In this document: positions 1 to 9,122 of the stretch, piece after piece
Position numbering within the stretch: position 1 is the first letter of the stretch
How the letters are laid out: each line of letters starts with the position of its first letter
Assembly (NCBI GenBank): GCA_031362985.1
Contig: JANLTO010000032.1
Location: 1 to 64,000 of the forward strand
Length of the DNA stretch: 64,000 bases
Origin: SHZL01 sp031362985
GTDB lineage: Bacteria; Pseudomonadota; Gammaproteobacteria; Xanthomonadales; SZUA-36
Reading direction: 5' to 3'
Notes under the pieces: model-generated
Seen by the model: only the letters and a program-made list of their open reading frames with translations
Database searches by the model: none
What the model was told of the DNA's origin: nothing
Translations under genes and position numbers: made by a program

Positions 1-4
1 ATCT

Positions 5-40
5 CCTTGATCAAACCGGGGACATCCCCCGTGATCAAGG
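5..40. other. Strong stem-loop at the left edge
   Basis: Perfect 9-bp arms CCTTGATCA and TGATCAAGG enclose a second nested stem (CGGGG/CCCCG). A short T run follows about 8 nt after the right arm, so it could be a terminator of a gene left of the window, but the T run is not adjacent to the stem. Positions 41-566 hold no gene I can support; a second perfect hairpin, ACCCCG-TTTT-CGGGGT, lies at 148-163. Confidence 0.4.
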
Positions 41-566
41 ATCAGAGATTTTTACGTCATTTACAGCAAAGGTGAATGGGGAGGCTGAAGAGGAGACAGT
101 GGGATCGGAGCACCACCGCGACAGCGGTTTAGTTCAACTACGATTAGACCCCGTTTTCGGGGTGGTGCACGGTAGAGTCTGCCTTTGTGTTCGACCAGTG
201 AAGCATTTTTCCTAGGCTGCGACAAGCACTTAGCCGATGGTGCCGCAGCACTCAGATGGCTATGATCCCAGCGTTGCAGCTCATCACCCGGCTTGCGTCT
301 ACCGAAGTCGATTTCCAGGCCAATGGCTGCTCCTGGCCGAAAGCTGCCATGACCGATGCAGGAAGCCCTAGCTAACCAATAGCTGGTTTGGGTCGGAATC
401 TGCTATATGCCATCCGGGCTGGCTAGTGGCTGGTTACAGCCAGGAAGCAGACCTTTACCAACCCAAGATTCTTGTTCTTCTTAGTGGTGCAATTGGCCAG
501 AAGAAGTCCAACAAGAATAGTTCTGCTATCCGGTGGACACCGGAACTCACACTACCCAAACACCCA

Positions 567-905
567 TCACCGAACCTCTTCGGCGCCGACCTCCGGCAAA
601 CCCATCTGCCGCAGCAATGCCTGGAAACGCGGCTCTGCATAGAGCGGCTTGAACGCTGGTGCCACATAAATATTAATTCGGCTCGGTTTGCCCTCGCGAA
701 ACCCGCGTTCGAGTTCCGCCAGTGCAAGCTCGTTCTGGCCGAGCTTTGCAAACGCCCAGGCCTGGTCGGTGCTACCGAGCGGATGGGACTGGAGTTGCCG
801 CACAGCCTCATCGACCCGCGACGGGTCCTGCAGCACGGCGATGGGCTGAAGGCTGAACTCCGAGTGCGTGTGGAGATGGACAAAGTCGTTGGAGGCGAGC
901 GTCAC
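567..905 (-). pseudogene. Chimeric ORF: DnaE-like start joined to a TPR-protein C-terminus
   Basis: This is a 112-codon frame with a GTG start preceded by AGGAA six bases upstream. Residues 8-19 (FVHLHTHSEFSL) match the hallmark N-terminus of the DNA polymerase III alpha PHP domain. From about residue 20 the protein switches to a sequence typical of the last repeats of TPR-containing adenylate-cyclase or CadC-like regulators: an 'LALAELERGF' helix, then 'PAFKPLYAEPRFQALLRQMGLP', the usual C-terminal signature. Neither parent gene is complete. I read it as a recombination remnant that may still be translated. It lies 37 bp downstream of the secreted-protein gene on the same strand. The two halves are recognised by eye and need an alignment. 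Confidence 0.5.
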
Positions 906-942
906 GCCGTTCCTGCTCAGCGAGTCGGCTTGGCGAGAGCCG

Positions 943-1359
943 CTAGTTGCCCAACGAGTACGTCCCGTCCCAGTACCACACGGACTGGTCCGCGTTTGTC
1001 GTCACCACGACGTCCAGGTGGAACTCGGTGAGCTGCCCGGTCCCTGAGCCGAAGACGCAGATTGCGTCGACATCGCTGCTCCAGGTGCAGGCGCCGCTCG
1101 TGGTGCCATTCCGGGTCTCGATCGCAGCCTGCACGACATTGCCGGCCTGGCTGAGGTAGCGGATGTCGGTCCCGGCAGGGATCCATTCGAGGTCGGAGTG
1201 CTGGACCGTACAGATGTAGCCGAGGGGCTCGGAGGCGTCGTCGGCGCAGGTCTTGTCCAGGTGGAAGGCCTGACTCGAGCCCGCCAACGCTACCGGGGCA
1301 AGGGCCGTGAGGGCGACGATAGCAGCCCCGACCGCGAACATCCTCTTGAAGAGCAGCAT
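943..1359 (-). CDS. Small secreted protein of unknown function
   Basis: A protein of 138 residues. The start is fixed by a near-perfect Shine-Dalgarno sequence, AAAGGAGG, nine bases upstream of the ATG; longer in-frame starts lack one. The N-terminus is a classical Sec signal peptide: KR, then a hydrophobic stretch, with likely cleavage after 'ALA' near residue 26. The mature part of about 110 residues has two cysteine pairs (DKTC...YIC and GACTW...AICVF), suggesting disulfides in a small beta-rich extracytoplasmic domain. I do not recognise the family. The style (signal peptide, 'F-x-L-D-K-T-C' start, TTNADQSVWYWDGTY end) resembles secreted proteins of Gram-positive high-GC bacteria, but that is an impression only. 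The gene is alone apart from the chimeric remnant downstream. Confidence 0.6.
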   Translation of the reverse strand: MLLFKRMFAVGAAIVALTALAPVALAGSSQAFHLDKTCADDASEPLGYICTVQHSDLEWIPAGTDIRYLSQAGNVVQAAIETRNGTTSGACTWSSDVDAICVFGSGTGQLTEFHLDVVVTTNADQSVWYWDGTYSLGN

Positions 1360-1862
1360 GGTCGTATGTCCTCCTTTGGGAGACACTGTGGGATGGCTGA
1401 AGTGGATAGGAAGTATTAAGCACCTTTTCAGGCATTCAGACAAGTATCAGGGGCCTTTTCTTGACGACAAATGCGACCCTGGCGGCACCCTGAACCACCG
1501 GAGTCGTCGCCGACAAGGCGGCTGCACGCGCTCCCAACAACCCGCGATGACTCAATTCCCGCTTTGCAGCCGAATCAGCCCTTGGGCTGACCCGTGACCT
1601 TTCCCCCATAAACCAGTCCATTTTCAGTGAGAGATTTCCCTATACTGAGAGTCCTAACTCCACCGACCTCGAAAGACTGCTTCTGGCCGATAGCGCCATG
1701 TCGTCATTTAGAAAACCATGATTCATGGATAGCCGCTTTGTAGTGAGAAGCAGTCGACTAAAAGCCGGACTCATTGGATTACAGACTGCGTCAATCCGAA
1801 CATAGATAAATAGTGGCTCTGGTGGTGGAGACGTTGCACGGCCGCAAACAAGCGGATCGGAA
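1360..1862. other. Non-coding gap
   Basis: About 500 bp between the secreted-protein gene and malate synthase. It contains the promoter and ribosome-binding site of the leftward secreted-protein gene at its left end. I see no credible coding frame, repeat or RNA gene in the rest; the short frames here have no family-like sequence. Confidence 0.5.
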
Positions 1863-3479
1863 CTAACAGATCGCGGCGTAAGCATCCAGTGTCAGAAACG
1901 TTGCGAACTCATCGTTCAGCACCAGCCTGTCCATTAGTTCTGCAGCCTTAAGCAATTGTGCGGACTCTTCCGCGCCTGCCTGCTGCAGCAAATCGTCCAG
2001 GATCCTGGAGCGCTCGGCACGGTACATGGCAGGATCAATCGGGCTGCCGTTATCCAGCTTTGCGGCAGGATTGCGCAGCCATTGCCACAATTGCGTGCGG
2101 GATATTTCGGCGGTTGCGGCATCCTCCATCAGGTTATCGATGGGGACACAGCCGTTGCCACCCAGCCAGGCCTGCAGGTACAGCAGCGCAATGCGAATAT
2201 TGCTTCTGAAGCCATGCTCAGTGATGGTTCCGCTCACCGGTCTTAGCAAGTCCCCGGCGCTGACCTGCACGTCGTCGCGCAGACGCTGGAGCTGGTTTGG
2301 CCCGCTCAGCACGGCATCAAATTCTGCCCGCGCAATGGGCACCAGTCCCGGGTGCGCCACCCAGGTACCATCGTGGCCGGCGCTTGCTTCGCGTTGCTTG
2401 TCGGCACGGACCTTGGCCAGGGCTGCCTCGTTGGCAGCAGCATCGTTCTTGATCGGGATCTGGGCTGCCATGCCTCCGAGGGCCATGGCCCTGCGACGAT
2501 GGCAGGTTTTGATCAGAAGCAGCGAGTACGCATTGAGAAACCCCTTGTCCATGGTGATCTGTGAACGATCAGGCAGGAGGTATTCGGGTTTGTCCCGCAG
2601 GGTCTTGATGTAGCTGAAGATGTAATCCCAGCGGCCGCAATTGAGGCCCTGGATGCGATCCTTCAGCTCAAACAGGATTTCGTCCATCTGGAATGCGGCG
2701 GGCAAGGTCTCAATCAATACCGTCACTTTGACCGTTCCGTGGGCCAGGCCGAGTATTTGCTCAGCGCGGGAAATCACCTCGTTCCACAAGCGCGCTTCGA
2801 GGTAATGTTCCATTTTGGGCAAGTAGAAAAACGGATGCACGCCGCGGGCAGCGAGCGCTGCGTGATTGTGAAACAGGAACAGGGCGAAATCGAACAGCGC
2901 ACCGGGGATAGCCTTGCCGTCACTCAGGACATGGTTTTCCGGCAGATGCCAGCCACGCGGGCGCACCATCAGCAGCGCGGTTTTTTCATTAAGGCGATAA
3001 TGCTTGCCCGCGCCACCGACATATTCAATGCTGCCATTGACCGCATCGCGCAGGTTGATGTGCCCCTCGATGCAATTGGTCCAGGTGGGTGAATTGGCGT
3101 CTTCAAAATCCGCCATGAACACCTGGGCGCCGGAATTGAGGGCATTGATGACCATCTTGCGGCTGACCGGGCCGGTGATTTCGACACGCCGGTCGAGTGC
3201 TTCCGGCGGAAGCGGCGCCACCGCCCAATCACCGCTGCGTATCGATGCTGTTTCCCCGAGGAAGTCGAGCGATGCACCCATGCTGATGGCGTGTTGCCGA
3301 CGCACCCGCTGCAGCAGCAAACGGTCGCGCTCGTCACTAAACTCATGCACCAGCGTGGCCAGAAGAGACAGGGCAGCCGGTGTAAGAATTTCATTTTGTG
3401 AATCAGCCTGCGCAGTAATCACCAGGCCAGAAGCCGGGATGGAGCCCCGGGTGTCAGAAGTGGCGGGAACTTCGGTCAT
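1863..3479 (-). CDS. aceB: Malate synthase A
   Basis: It condenses glyoxylate with acetyl-CoA to malate, the second step of the glyoxylate shunt, in the cytoplasm. At 538 residues it has the length of the A isoform. Visible family blocks: ADFEDA (123-128) followed by 'SPTWTNCIEGHINLRDA', RPRGWHLPENH (173-183, with the catalytic Arg), the acid at IETLPA (256-261), GRWDYIFSYIKTL (282-294, metal-binding Asp) and GTWVAHPGLVPIA (371-383). The gene stands alone: no isocitrate lyase (aceA) or regulator is next to it, so the usual aceBA operon is not present here. The 23-bp gap to the divergent FG-GAP gene means promoters for both must lie close to, or inside, the two gene starts. Confidence 0.95.
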   Translation of the reverse strand: MTEVPATSDTRGSIPASGLVITAQADSQNEILTPAALSLLATLVHEFSDERDRLLLQRVRRQHAISMGASLDFLGETASIRSGDWAVAPLPPEALDRRVEITGPVSRKMVINALNSGAQVFMADFEDANSPTWTNCIEGHINLRDAVNGSIEYVGGAGKHYRLNEKTALLMVRPRGWHLPENHVLSDGKAIPGALFDFALFLFHNHAALAARGVHPFFYLPKMEHYLEARLWNEVISRAEQILGLAHGTVKVTVLIETLPAAFQMDEILFELKDRIQGLNCGRWDYIFSYIKTLRDKPEYLLPDRSQITMDKGFLNAYSLLLIKTCHRRRAMALGGMAAQIPIKNDAAANEAALAKVRADKQREASAGHDGTWVAHPGLVPIARAEFDAVLSGPNQLQRLRDDVQVSAGDLLRPVSGTITEHGFRSNIRIALLYLQAWLGGNGCVPIDNLMEDAATAEISRTQLWQWLRNPAAKLDNGSPIDPAMYRAERSRILDDLLQQAGAEESAQLLKAAELMDRLVLNDEFATFLTLDAYAAIC

Positions 3480-3574
3480 GTGCTATTGATATCCCTTGTT
3501 ATGTGCAGCATCCGTTCAGCGGTAAAACTAACCGCTGGGGACAGCACAGTCAATGTAAAAAATGGAAGCCCTTG

Positions 3575-5977
3575 ATGGTGAGTTTCGACCTAGCTGCAAG
3601 ACCAGTGAGCCAACACAGCGGGCAGGCCAAATGGACTTGGGTGCGACTGCTAATACTGGTCCTGGCCGCGCCTTTATCCGTGCAGGCGCAATGGCGATTT
3701 ACCGAAGTCGGCGAAGCCGCGGGTGCAGCCATTCTGCACGGCCACACTGACACTAATCATCCCGGGGCACGCATGACTGCTGGCGGCGTCGCCGCCGGCG
3801 ACTTTGACCAGGACGGCGACATCGACCTGTATGTGATCACCGGCAACATTTCACCCAACGCCCTGTTGCGCAACAATGGCGACGGTAGCTTCACCCAGGT
3901 TCCTCCGGAGGTGCACGGCGCGGGGCTGGACGGCAAGATTAACAGCGGCCCGGCATTTGCCGACATCGATGCAGACGGCTGGCCCGATCTGGTGGTTGGT
4001 GGAGTGGCGGGTTCGGGCTACCACGTATTCCGCAATGCCGGTAACGGCCAATTCGTGGACGTTACTGCAGCCAGCGGAATCCTGCAGCAGGAAGACATTC
4101 AAAGCGACTTATCCAGCGCCTTTGGCGACCCGGATGGCGACGGTGACCTGGATCTCTTCATTAGCCACTGGGGCGCCGAACTACCCACAAACCACTATTG
4201 GATCAACCGCGGCACAGGCAGCTTCGTGGCTTCTGACGACTGGGCCGGTATCGAAGTGTTCGCTGTTGCTGACCACACGTTCTCTCCGACCTTCACCGAC
4301 ATCAACGGTGACCGGACGCAGGACTTGCTGGTGACCAGCGATTACCACACCAGCCAGGTATTGATGTGCGTGGATAAAGAGCGTTTTGCCCTGAGCACAA
4401 CGCACGACATTGATGATGACAACGGCATGGGTTCAGCCGCGGCCGATTTCGACAATGACGGCGACATCGACTGGTTTGTGAGCAGCATCTGGGACGAAAC
4501 CGAACCTCCCACCTGGGGAAGCAGCGGCAACCGCCTGTACCTCAATGACGGCAGTGGCCAGTTCACCAACGTGACCGAACGTGCCGGTATCGCGATCGGG
4601 CACTGGGGATGGGGTGCCTGTGCGGCAGATTTCAACAACGATGGCTGGCTGGACATTTTTCACGTTAACGGATTTCCTTCCTACGGGCCCAACCAGACCG
4701 ACTTCACTACAGACCGGTCCATGCTTTACATCAACAACCAGGATGGCACCTTTACCGAACGCAGCGAGTCATTGCATCTGGATGACACGGGCCAGGGCCG
4801 CGGCGTGGTGTGTTTTGACTATGACACGGATGGCGATGTCGACATTTTCACTGCGAACTGGGAGGGACTCTCAAAACTGTACCGCAATGACCTGGAAGCC
4901 AACCCGGGTTACCTGCAAGTACGCCTGCATGGCGAACCTGACAATCCGGCCGCGGTTGGCGCCACGATCCGCGTAACGGCGCACGGAATAACGCAGATGC
5001 GCGAGATCACGGTGGGCAGCAACTACGCATCGCAAAACCCCTTGCTGCAGCATTTCGGCCTCGGCGCCGCGGGCAAAATCGACGAGGTGAGCGTGCGCTG
5101 GCCGCATAGAGGGGAAACCCGGCTTTCCAACGTAACAGCCAACCAACTGCTGGACCTGCAAGCCAGCGAATCCACACCATCGCCGTTTGCACTGGAGCCC
5201 GGAATTTCAGCAGCGTGGACCGATCCCGAGCGTAACGGCGAAGGCTTTATGCTGGAAATCCTGCCTGGCCAGCGAGCCGTGCTGTACTGGTTTACCTACG
5301 ATGATGCGGGTGAGCAGGATTGGTACATTGCGGTCGGTGACGTGCACGGACGGCGCGTGGTGTTCCCCGAACTGTTGCGCATCTCCGGCGGTGAGTTTGG
5401 TGACGGCTTCGACCCATCCAGGATCACGGAGACCGTGGTCGGATCTGCCGCATTTACATGGCAGGATTGCGACAGCGGAGTCATGGACTGGGTCATGGAT
5501 GAGTACCACGGGGGTGAGGACCAGGGGCGGATGAATCTCATACGGCTGTCCAGGGTGATGGGCATAGACTGCGGCCCGCCCGTCCTGTCGCCCATCGTTC
5601 CGGAGTACCAACTGAGCGGTTCGTGGAGTGACCCCAGCCACTCAGGCGAGGGCTACACGCTGGAGGTGATGGCTAACGGCCAGGCCCTGGTGTACTGGTT
5701 CAGCTACGACCCTGCCGGTGCTCGCCGCTGGTTCTTTGGCGTCGGCCGTCTCGAGCAGGGTCAATTTGTATTCGATGACATGCTCAGCACGCGTGGTGGT
5801 GTATTTGGCGAAGCTTTTGATCCGGCCGCAGTCGAGGTGTATTCATGGGGAAATTTGAACCTGGACATCAGTTGCACGGGTGGAACCGCCAGCTACGCAA
5901 GCATCGAGCAGGGTTTCGGCTCAGGGGAGCTGTCCCTGAGACGACTGACCAGCCTGGATGGCTTGAATTGTGAGTAA
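3575..5977 (+). CDS. Secreted FG-GAP/VCBS repeat protein with ASPIC/UnbV domain and two C-terminal tandem domains
   Basis: About 800 residues. I prefer the ATG at 3575 because it gives a sensible signal peptide (TWVRLLILVLAAPLSVQA); an upstream in-frame start at 3503 exists. Residues ~30-430 are calcium-binding-type FG-GAP/VCBS repeats with recurrent D-x-D-x-D-G-x-x-D loops (DFDQDGDIDLY, DIDADGWPDL, DFDNDGDIDWF, DYDTDGDVDIF), a beta-propeller of the CRTAC1 type. Residues ~445-528 form an ASPIC/UnbV domain. After that come two copies of a Trp-rich domain (from ~541 and ~680) sharing W-x-DP...GEG(F/Y)-x-LE...YWF-x-YD...GG-x-FG-x-x-FDP. The protein is probably extracellular or periplasmic; its ligand is unknown. 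The PhoD-like gene follows 24 bp downstream, so they may be co-transcribed. Confidence 0.8.
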   Translation: MVSFDLAARPVSQHSGQAKWTWVRLLILVLAAPLSVQAQWRFTEVGEAAGAAILHGHTDTNHPGARMTAGGVAAGDFDQDGDIDLYVITGNISPNALLRNNGDGSFTQVPPEVHGAGLDGKINSGPAFADIDADGWPDLVVGGVAGSGYHVFRNAGNGQFVDVTAASGILQQEDIQSDLSSAFGDPDGDGDLDLFISHWGAELPTNHYWINRGTGSFVASDDWAGIEVFAVADHTFSPTFTDINGDRTQDLLVTSDYHTSQVLMCVDKERFALSTTHDIDDDNGMGSAAADFDNDGDIDWFVSSIWDETEPPTWGSSGNRLYLNDGSGQFTNVTERAGIAIGHWGWGACAADFNNDGWLDIFHVNGFPSYGPNQTDFTTDRSMLYINNQDGTFTERSESLHLDDTGQGRGVVCFDYDTDGDVDIFTANWEGLSKLYRNDLEANPGYLQVRLHGEPDNPAAVGATIRVTAHGITQMREITVGSNYASQNPLLQHFGLGAAGKIDEVSVRWPHRGETRLSNVTANQLLDLQASESTPSPFALEPGISAAWTDPERNGEGFMLEILPGQRAVLYWFTYDDAGEQDWYIAVGDVHGRRVVFPELLRISGGEFGDGFDPSRITETVVGSAAFTWQDCDSGVMDWVMDEYHGGEDQGRMNLIRLSRVMGIDCGPPVLSPIVPEYQLSGSWSDPSHSGEGYTLEVMANGQALVYWFSYDPAGARRWFFGVGRLEQGQFVFDDMLSTRGGVFGEAFDPAAVEVYSWGNLNLDISCTGGTASYASIEQGFGSGELSLRRLTSLDGLNCE

Positions 5978-6001
5978 ACCGAAAAGCACCATGGCGCGAT
6001 C

Positions 6002-7138
6002 ATGAGGCATTCCGCGAAGTTGGTTTTTTTGTCCCTGCTGCTTTGCGGCTGTGGCAAGAACGGTCCGGTAGAAGACCTTGCCGACGTACAGGCACTGCCG
6101 CCATTGGAAGAACCTGGCGAACCGCTGGTCAGTCGCATCGCCTTCGGCTCATGCCTGGGTCAGGACGGTGTGCAGCCTGTCTGGGACCACGTGCTGGCAG
6201 CGCAGCCGGATGTATTTGTGTTTCTGGGCGACAATATCTATTCCGACACTGCCGACCCGGTCGAGCTGCAGGCGGCCTACGCCAAACTGGGTGCACAACC
6301 GGGTCTGAAGAAACTACGCGAGCAGACCCGCATCATGGCCACCTGGGACGATCACGATTACGGCACCAACGATTCCGGCGGCGATTTTCCTGCGAAGGAA
6401 ATGTCGAAGCAGACCTTTCTTGATTTCTGGGGCGTAGCCAAAGACTCACCGCGACGTCAACTCGATGGGGTGTATTCTGCCGAAGTCTTCGGCCCCCCCG
6501 GAAAGCGCGTTCAAATTATCCTGCTGGACACGCGCTACAACCGCTCGCCCCTGGTCTATCAGGAAAACGCTAACCCTGAGTTGGGTGGACACTACGCACC
6601 CAGCACTGATCCTCAGGCAAGCCTGCTGGGAGCGCAACAATGGGCCTGGCTGGAGGACCAGCTGCGCGTACCGGCCCAAATCCGCATCATCGGCTCAAGC
6701 ATACAGGTGGTGAATGAGGATTCCGGCGGCGAAAAATGGGCCAACTTCCCCTTGGAGCGACAGCGGTTTTTCGACCTGCTGTGGCGCTCGACAGGTTCAT
6801 TCTTCATCAGTGGAGACGTCCACTATGCCGAGCTCTCAATGATGGATGGAAATGCCGGCTACCCGATCTACGATCTCACGTCCAGTTCGCTGAACTGGTC
6901 CGAGCACGTCTACCGCATGCCGAAACCCAACAGGCACCGTCTTGCCGTCGAGATGCGTGGCGATAACTTCGGGATGATCGAGATCGACTGGGACCGGCGT
7001 GACCCTTTGATCCGGTTCAAGATCATCGACGAGGAAGGCGAACTCATGATCCACCACAAGGTTGAACTCAGCGTGCTGCGCGAGTCGAACCTGACATGGT
7101 GGAATGCCGGCGCGAACAGCCCTGACGAGCCTCAGTAG
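6002..7138 (+). CDS. PhoD-like metallophosphatase lipoprotein
   Basis: A predicted phosphodiesterase/phosphomonoesterase of the alkaline phosphatase D fold, 378 residues. The N-terminus is a lipoprotein signal peptide with lipobox LLCGC (Cys17), so it is membrane-anchored and extracytoplasmic. The metal-binding blocks are present in order: FGSCLGQ, FLGDNIY (~76), TWDDHDYG (~115) and ISGDVHYAEL (~270). PhoD family enzymes use Fe/Ca centres and act on phosphate mono- or diesters; this branch lacks the N-terminal PhoD_N domain. It follows the FG-GAP protein by 24 bp. The substrate is unknown. No PHO box was identified by eye. Confidence 0.85.
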   Translation: MRHSAKLVFLSLLLCGCGKNGPVEDLADVQALPPLEEPGEPLVSRIAFGSCLGQDGVQPVWDHVLAAQPDVFVFLGDNIYSDTADPVELQAAYAKLGAQPGLKKLREQTRIMATWDDHDYGTNDSGGDFPAKEMSKQTFLDFWGVAKDSPRRQLDGVYSAEVFGPPGKRVQIILLDTRYNRSPLVYQENANPELGGHYAPSTDPQASLLGAQQWAWLEDQLRVPAQIRIIGSSIQVVNEDSGGEKWANFPLERQRFFDLLWRSTGSFFISGDVHYAELSMMDGNAGYPIYDLTSSSLNWSEHVYRMPKPNRHRLAVEMRGDNFGMIEIDWDRRDPLIRFKIIDEEGELMIHHKVELSVLRESNLTWWNAGANSPDEPQ

Positions 7139-7165
7139 CGAAGTCTGCCCGGGTGCTGTTCCGCC

Positions 7166-7197
7166 TGCCCGGAAATTGCCCGGAAATTGCCCGCAAT
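7166..7197. repeat. Short 11-bp tandem repeat
   Basis: Two perfect copies of TGCCCGGAAAT (7166-7176, 7177-7187) and a third degenerate copy (7188-7197), sitting between the stop codons of the convergent PhoD-like and crcB genes. Confidence 0.7.
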
Positions 7198-7589
7198 TAC
7201 CTCACTATTAATTCAGTGAGCAGCAAACCCAAGGTGAAGGCCAGGCCGGCGCCGGCCAGGGTCGCCATGAAGTAAAAAGACGCACAGTAGAACTCCTTGT
7301 CCTGTACAAACTGCGCCAGTTCGTATACCAAAGCAGACATCGTGGTAAATCCGCCACAAAACCCTGTGGCCAGCAATAAGCGCATCTCAGTGGACAAGAG
7401 CTCCGTTTTGCCGCTGACTCCGGCAATGACGCCGATGACCAGGCAGCCCGCCGTGTTGGATATCAGCGTGCCATAAGGGATATTGAAAACCCCAACGTTT
7501 TGCGTGAGCAGGGTCATGCAGTAGCGGCTTACCCCGCCGAGCATGCTGCCGAAGCCGACGAGAACAAATGGCATAAAAGTGCGCAGCAT
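7197..7589 (-). CDS. crcB: Fluoride channel CrcB/FluC
   Basis: A dimeric fluoride export channel of the inner membrane that protects against fluoride toxicity. 130 residues with four hydrophobic segments, the normal size for the family. Signature blocks: GFGSMLGGVSRY near the N-terminus, PYGTLISNTAGCLVIG (the Asn of TM2) and GFCGGFTTMSALVYE (the Phe-box/TM3 break). The start is the ATG at 7589. I checked the leader for a fluoride riboswitch and could not recognise one. It is divergent from the permease gene. Confidence 0.93.
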   Translation of the reverse strand: MLRTFMPFVLVGFGSMLGGVSRYCMTLLTQNVGVFNIPYGTLISNTAGCLVIGVIAGVSGKTELLSTEMRLLLATGFCGGFTTMSALVYELAQFVQDKEFYCASFYFMATLAGAGLAFTLGLLLTELIVR

Positions 7590-7735
7590 TAATTAGTCCT
7601 GAACCAATTTCATTATCGACCCCCCAACAATACCCCACTTCCTTGCGCCGGGCTTCCCCCGGTGCATCGCAACGCGCCACGCGTTATGCTACCAAACAAC
7701 ACGAGTTGTGCTTCCCCCAGTCCAGAGATCACTTC

Positions 7736-9106
7736 ATGACGGAATCCAACAGCGCCATGTCAGCCCCCGACGCAGTGCTCAGCCGCACGCTCAAATCACG
7801 CCATGTGTCGATGATCGCCATCGGCGGCATTATTGGCGCTGGACTGTTTGTCGGTTCCTCCACGGCCATTGCGCAAATCGGTCCCGCAGTGGTGTTGAGC
7901 TACGCGATTTCCGGTTTCATCATCCTGCTGGTGATGCGCATGCTCTCGGAAATGGCCGTCGCCACGCCCGGCGTACAGAGCTTTCCGGAGTTCGTGCGCC
8001 TTGGCCTTGGTCACCTCGGCGGTTTCATGTCCGGTTGGCTGTATTGGTATTTTTGGGTGGTGGTGGTGGCCATCGAAGCTATCGCCGGCGCCAGGATCAT
8101 CCACGAATGGCTTCCAGACTTGCCTCTGTGGTCTATAGGCGTAGGTTTGATGGCCATTTTGACCGCCGTCAATTTGATGTCGACCCGCTCCTATGGCGAA
8201 TTTGAATTCTGGTTCGCTTCGATCAAAGTGGCTGCCATCATCGTGTTTATCCTGGTGACGGCCGCCTTTGTATTCGGCATCGGCATGCCGCAGTCGCCAG
8301 GGTTCGTCAACCTCACCGCACATGGCGGATTTGCGCCGATGGGCTGGGCGGCGGTGCTGGCTGGTGCGACCTCGACCATTTTTGCCCTGTGTGGCGCGGA
8401 GATCGCTACCATCGCTGCGGCGGAATCAGAAGAGCCCGCCAGGGTTATTTCACGCATGACCGTGACGGTCACGTTTCGCATCCTGGTGTTTTACATACTG
8501 TCGATCCTGATGATCGTCGCCATCGTGCCCTGGAACACCATCGAGCCGGGTATCTCGCCATTTGCCACTGCCCTGCAAACCATGGGCTTGCCAGGCGCCC
8601 ACGTGGCGATGAATTCATTGGTGTTGGTGGCCGTGCTGAGCTGCCTGAACTCCGGCCTGTATGTGACCTCGCGAGCCTTGTTTGGCCTCGCCAGGCACGG
8701 CGATGCGCCGCAGTGGCTGGTGAAAATCAACAACCGTAGAGTACCGGCCCGCGCCATCCTGGTGGCCAGCCTGTTCAGCTACGTGGCCTTTGCCATCAAT
8801 CATTTTTCCACCGACCTGTTCAGCTTCCTGATCAACGCCTGCGGCGCCACCATGCTGTTCATCTACCTGCTGTTGTCTTTCGCGCAATTGAAATTGCGCG
8901 CGAAGACCGAAGCTGAAGCCCCCGAACGACTGCACATCAAGATGTGGTTCCACCCCTACGGCAGCTGGTTTGCCATCGCCTCTATGCTGGCCGTGCTGGT
9001 ATTCATGGGCCTGTCAAAGGAATTGGCGGAGCAGTTGTGGCTGAGCCTGGCGGTGGCCGGGGTGATGCTGCTTGGTTTCTGGATTTTTCGGCGCAAGGCC
9101 GGATAA
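7736..9106 (+). CDS. Amino acid permease, GABA permease-like (APC family)
   Basis: A proton-coupled amino acid importer of the inner membrane, 456 residues and about 12 membrane segments. It has the APC signature IGGIIGAGLFVGSSTAIAQ at residues ~26-44, then 'RMLSEMAVATP' and 'SYGEFEFW', very close to E. coli GabP; proline- or other small-substrate permeases of the same subfamily are possible. The ATG at 7736 is chosen because the family starts just before the first membrane segment; the upstream extension is not family-like. No GABA transaminase or succinate-semialdehyde dehydrogenase is adjacent, so the substrate cannot be settled from context. It converges on the sigma-factor gene with 16 bp between the stops. 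Confidence 0.88.
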   Translation: MTESNSAMSAPDAVLSRTLKSRHVSMIAIGGIIGAGLFVGSSTAIAQIGPAVVLSYAISGFIILLVMRMLSEMAVATPGVQSFPEFVRLGLGHLGGFMSGWLYWYFWVVVVAIEAIAGARIIHEWLPDLPLWSIGVGLMAILTAVNLMSTRSYGEFEFWFASIKVAAIIVFILVTAAFVFGIGMPQSPGFVNLTAHGGFAPMGWAAVLAGATSTIFALCGAEIATIAAAESEEPARVISRMTVTVTFRILVFYILSILMIVAIVPWNTIEPGISPFATALQTMGLPGAHVAMNSLVLVAVLSCLNSGLYVTSRALFGLARHGDAPQWLVKINNRRVPARAILVASLFSYVAFAINHFSTDLFSFLINACGATMLFIYLLLSFAQLKLRAKTEAEAPERLHIKMWFHPYGSWFAIASMLAVLVFMGLSKELAEQLWLSLAVAGVMLLGFWIFRRKAG

Positions 9107-9122
9107 ACACTTATTCAGCGGA

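Noticed and set aside
426..1031. 201-codon rightward frame near the left edge
   Set aside because: Shadow of the leftward chimeric ORF and the secreted-protein gene.
1863..3479. Glyoxylate-shunt operon around malate synthase
   Set aside because: No isocitrate lyase or regulator gene lies on either side in this window.
7590..7735. Possible fluoride riboswitch upstream of crcB
   Set aside because: The conserved CTGATGA-x-x-CCTAC end and the pseudoknot pairing segments could not be found; only a small CCGGG/CCCGG hairpin is present.
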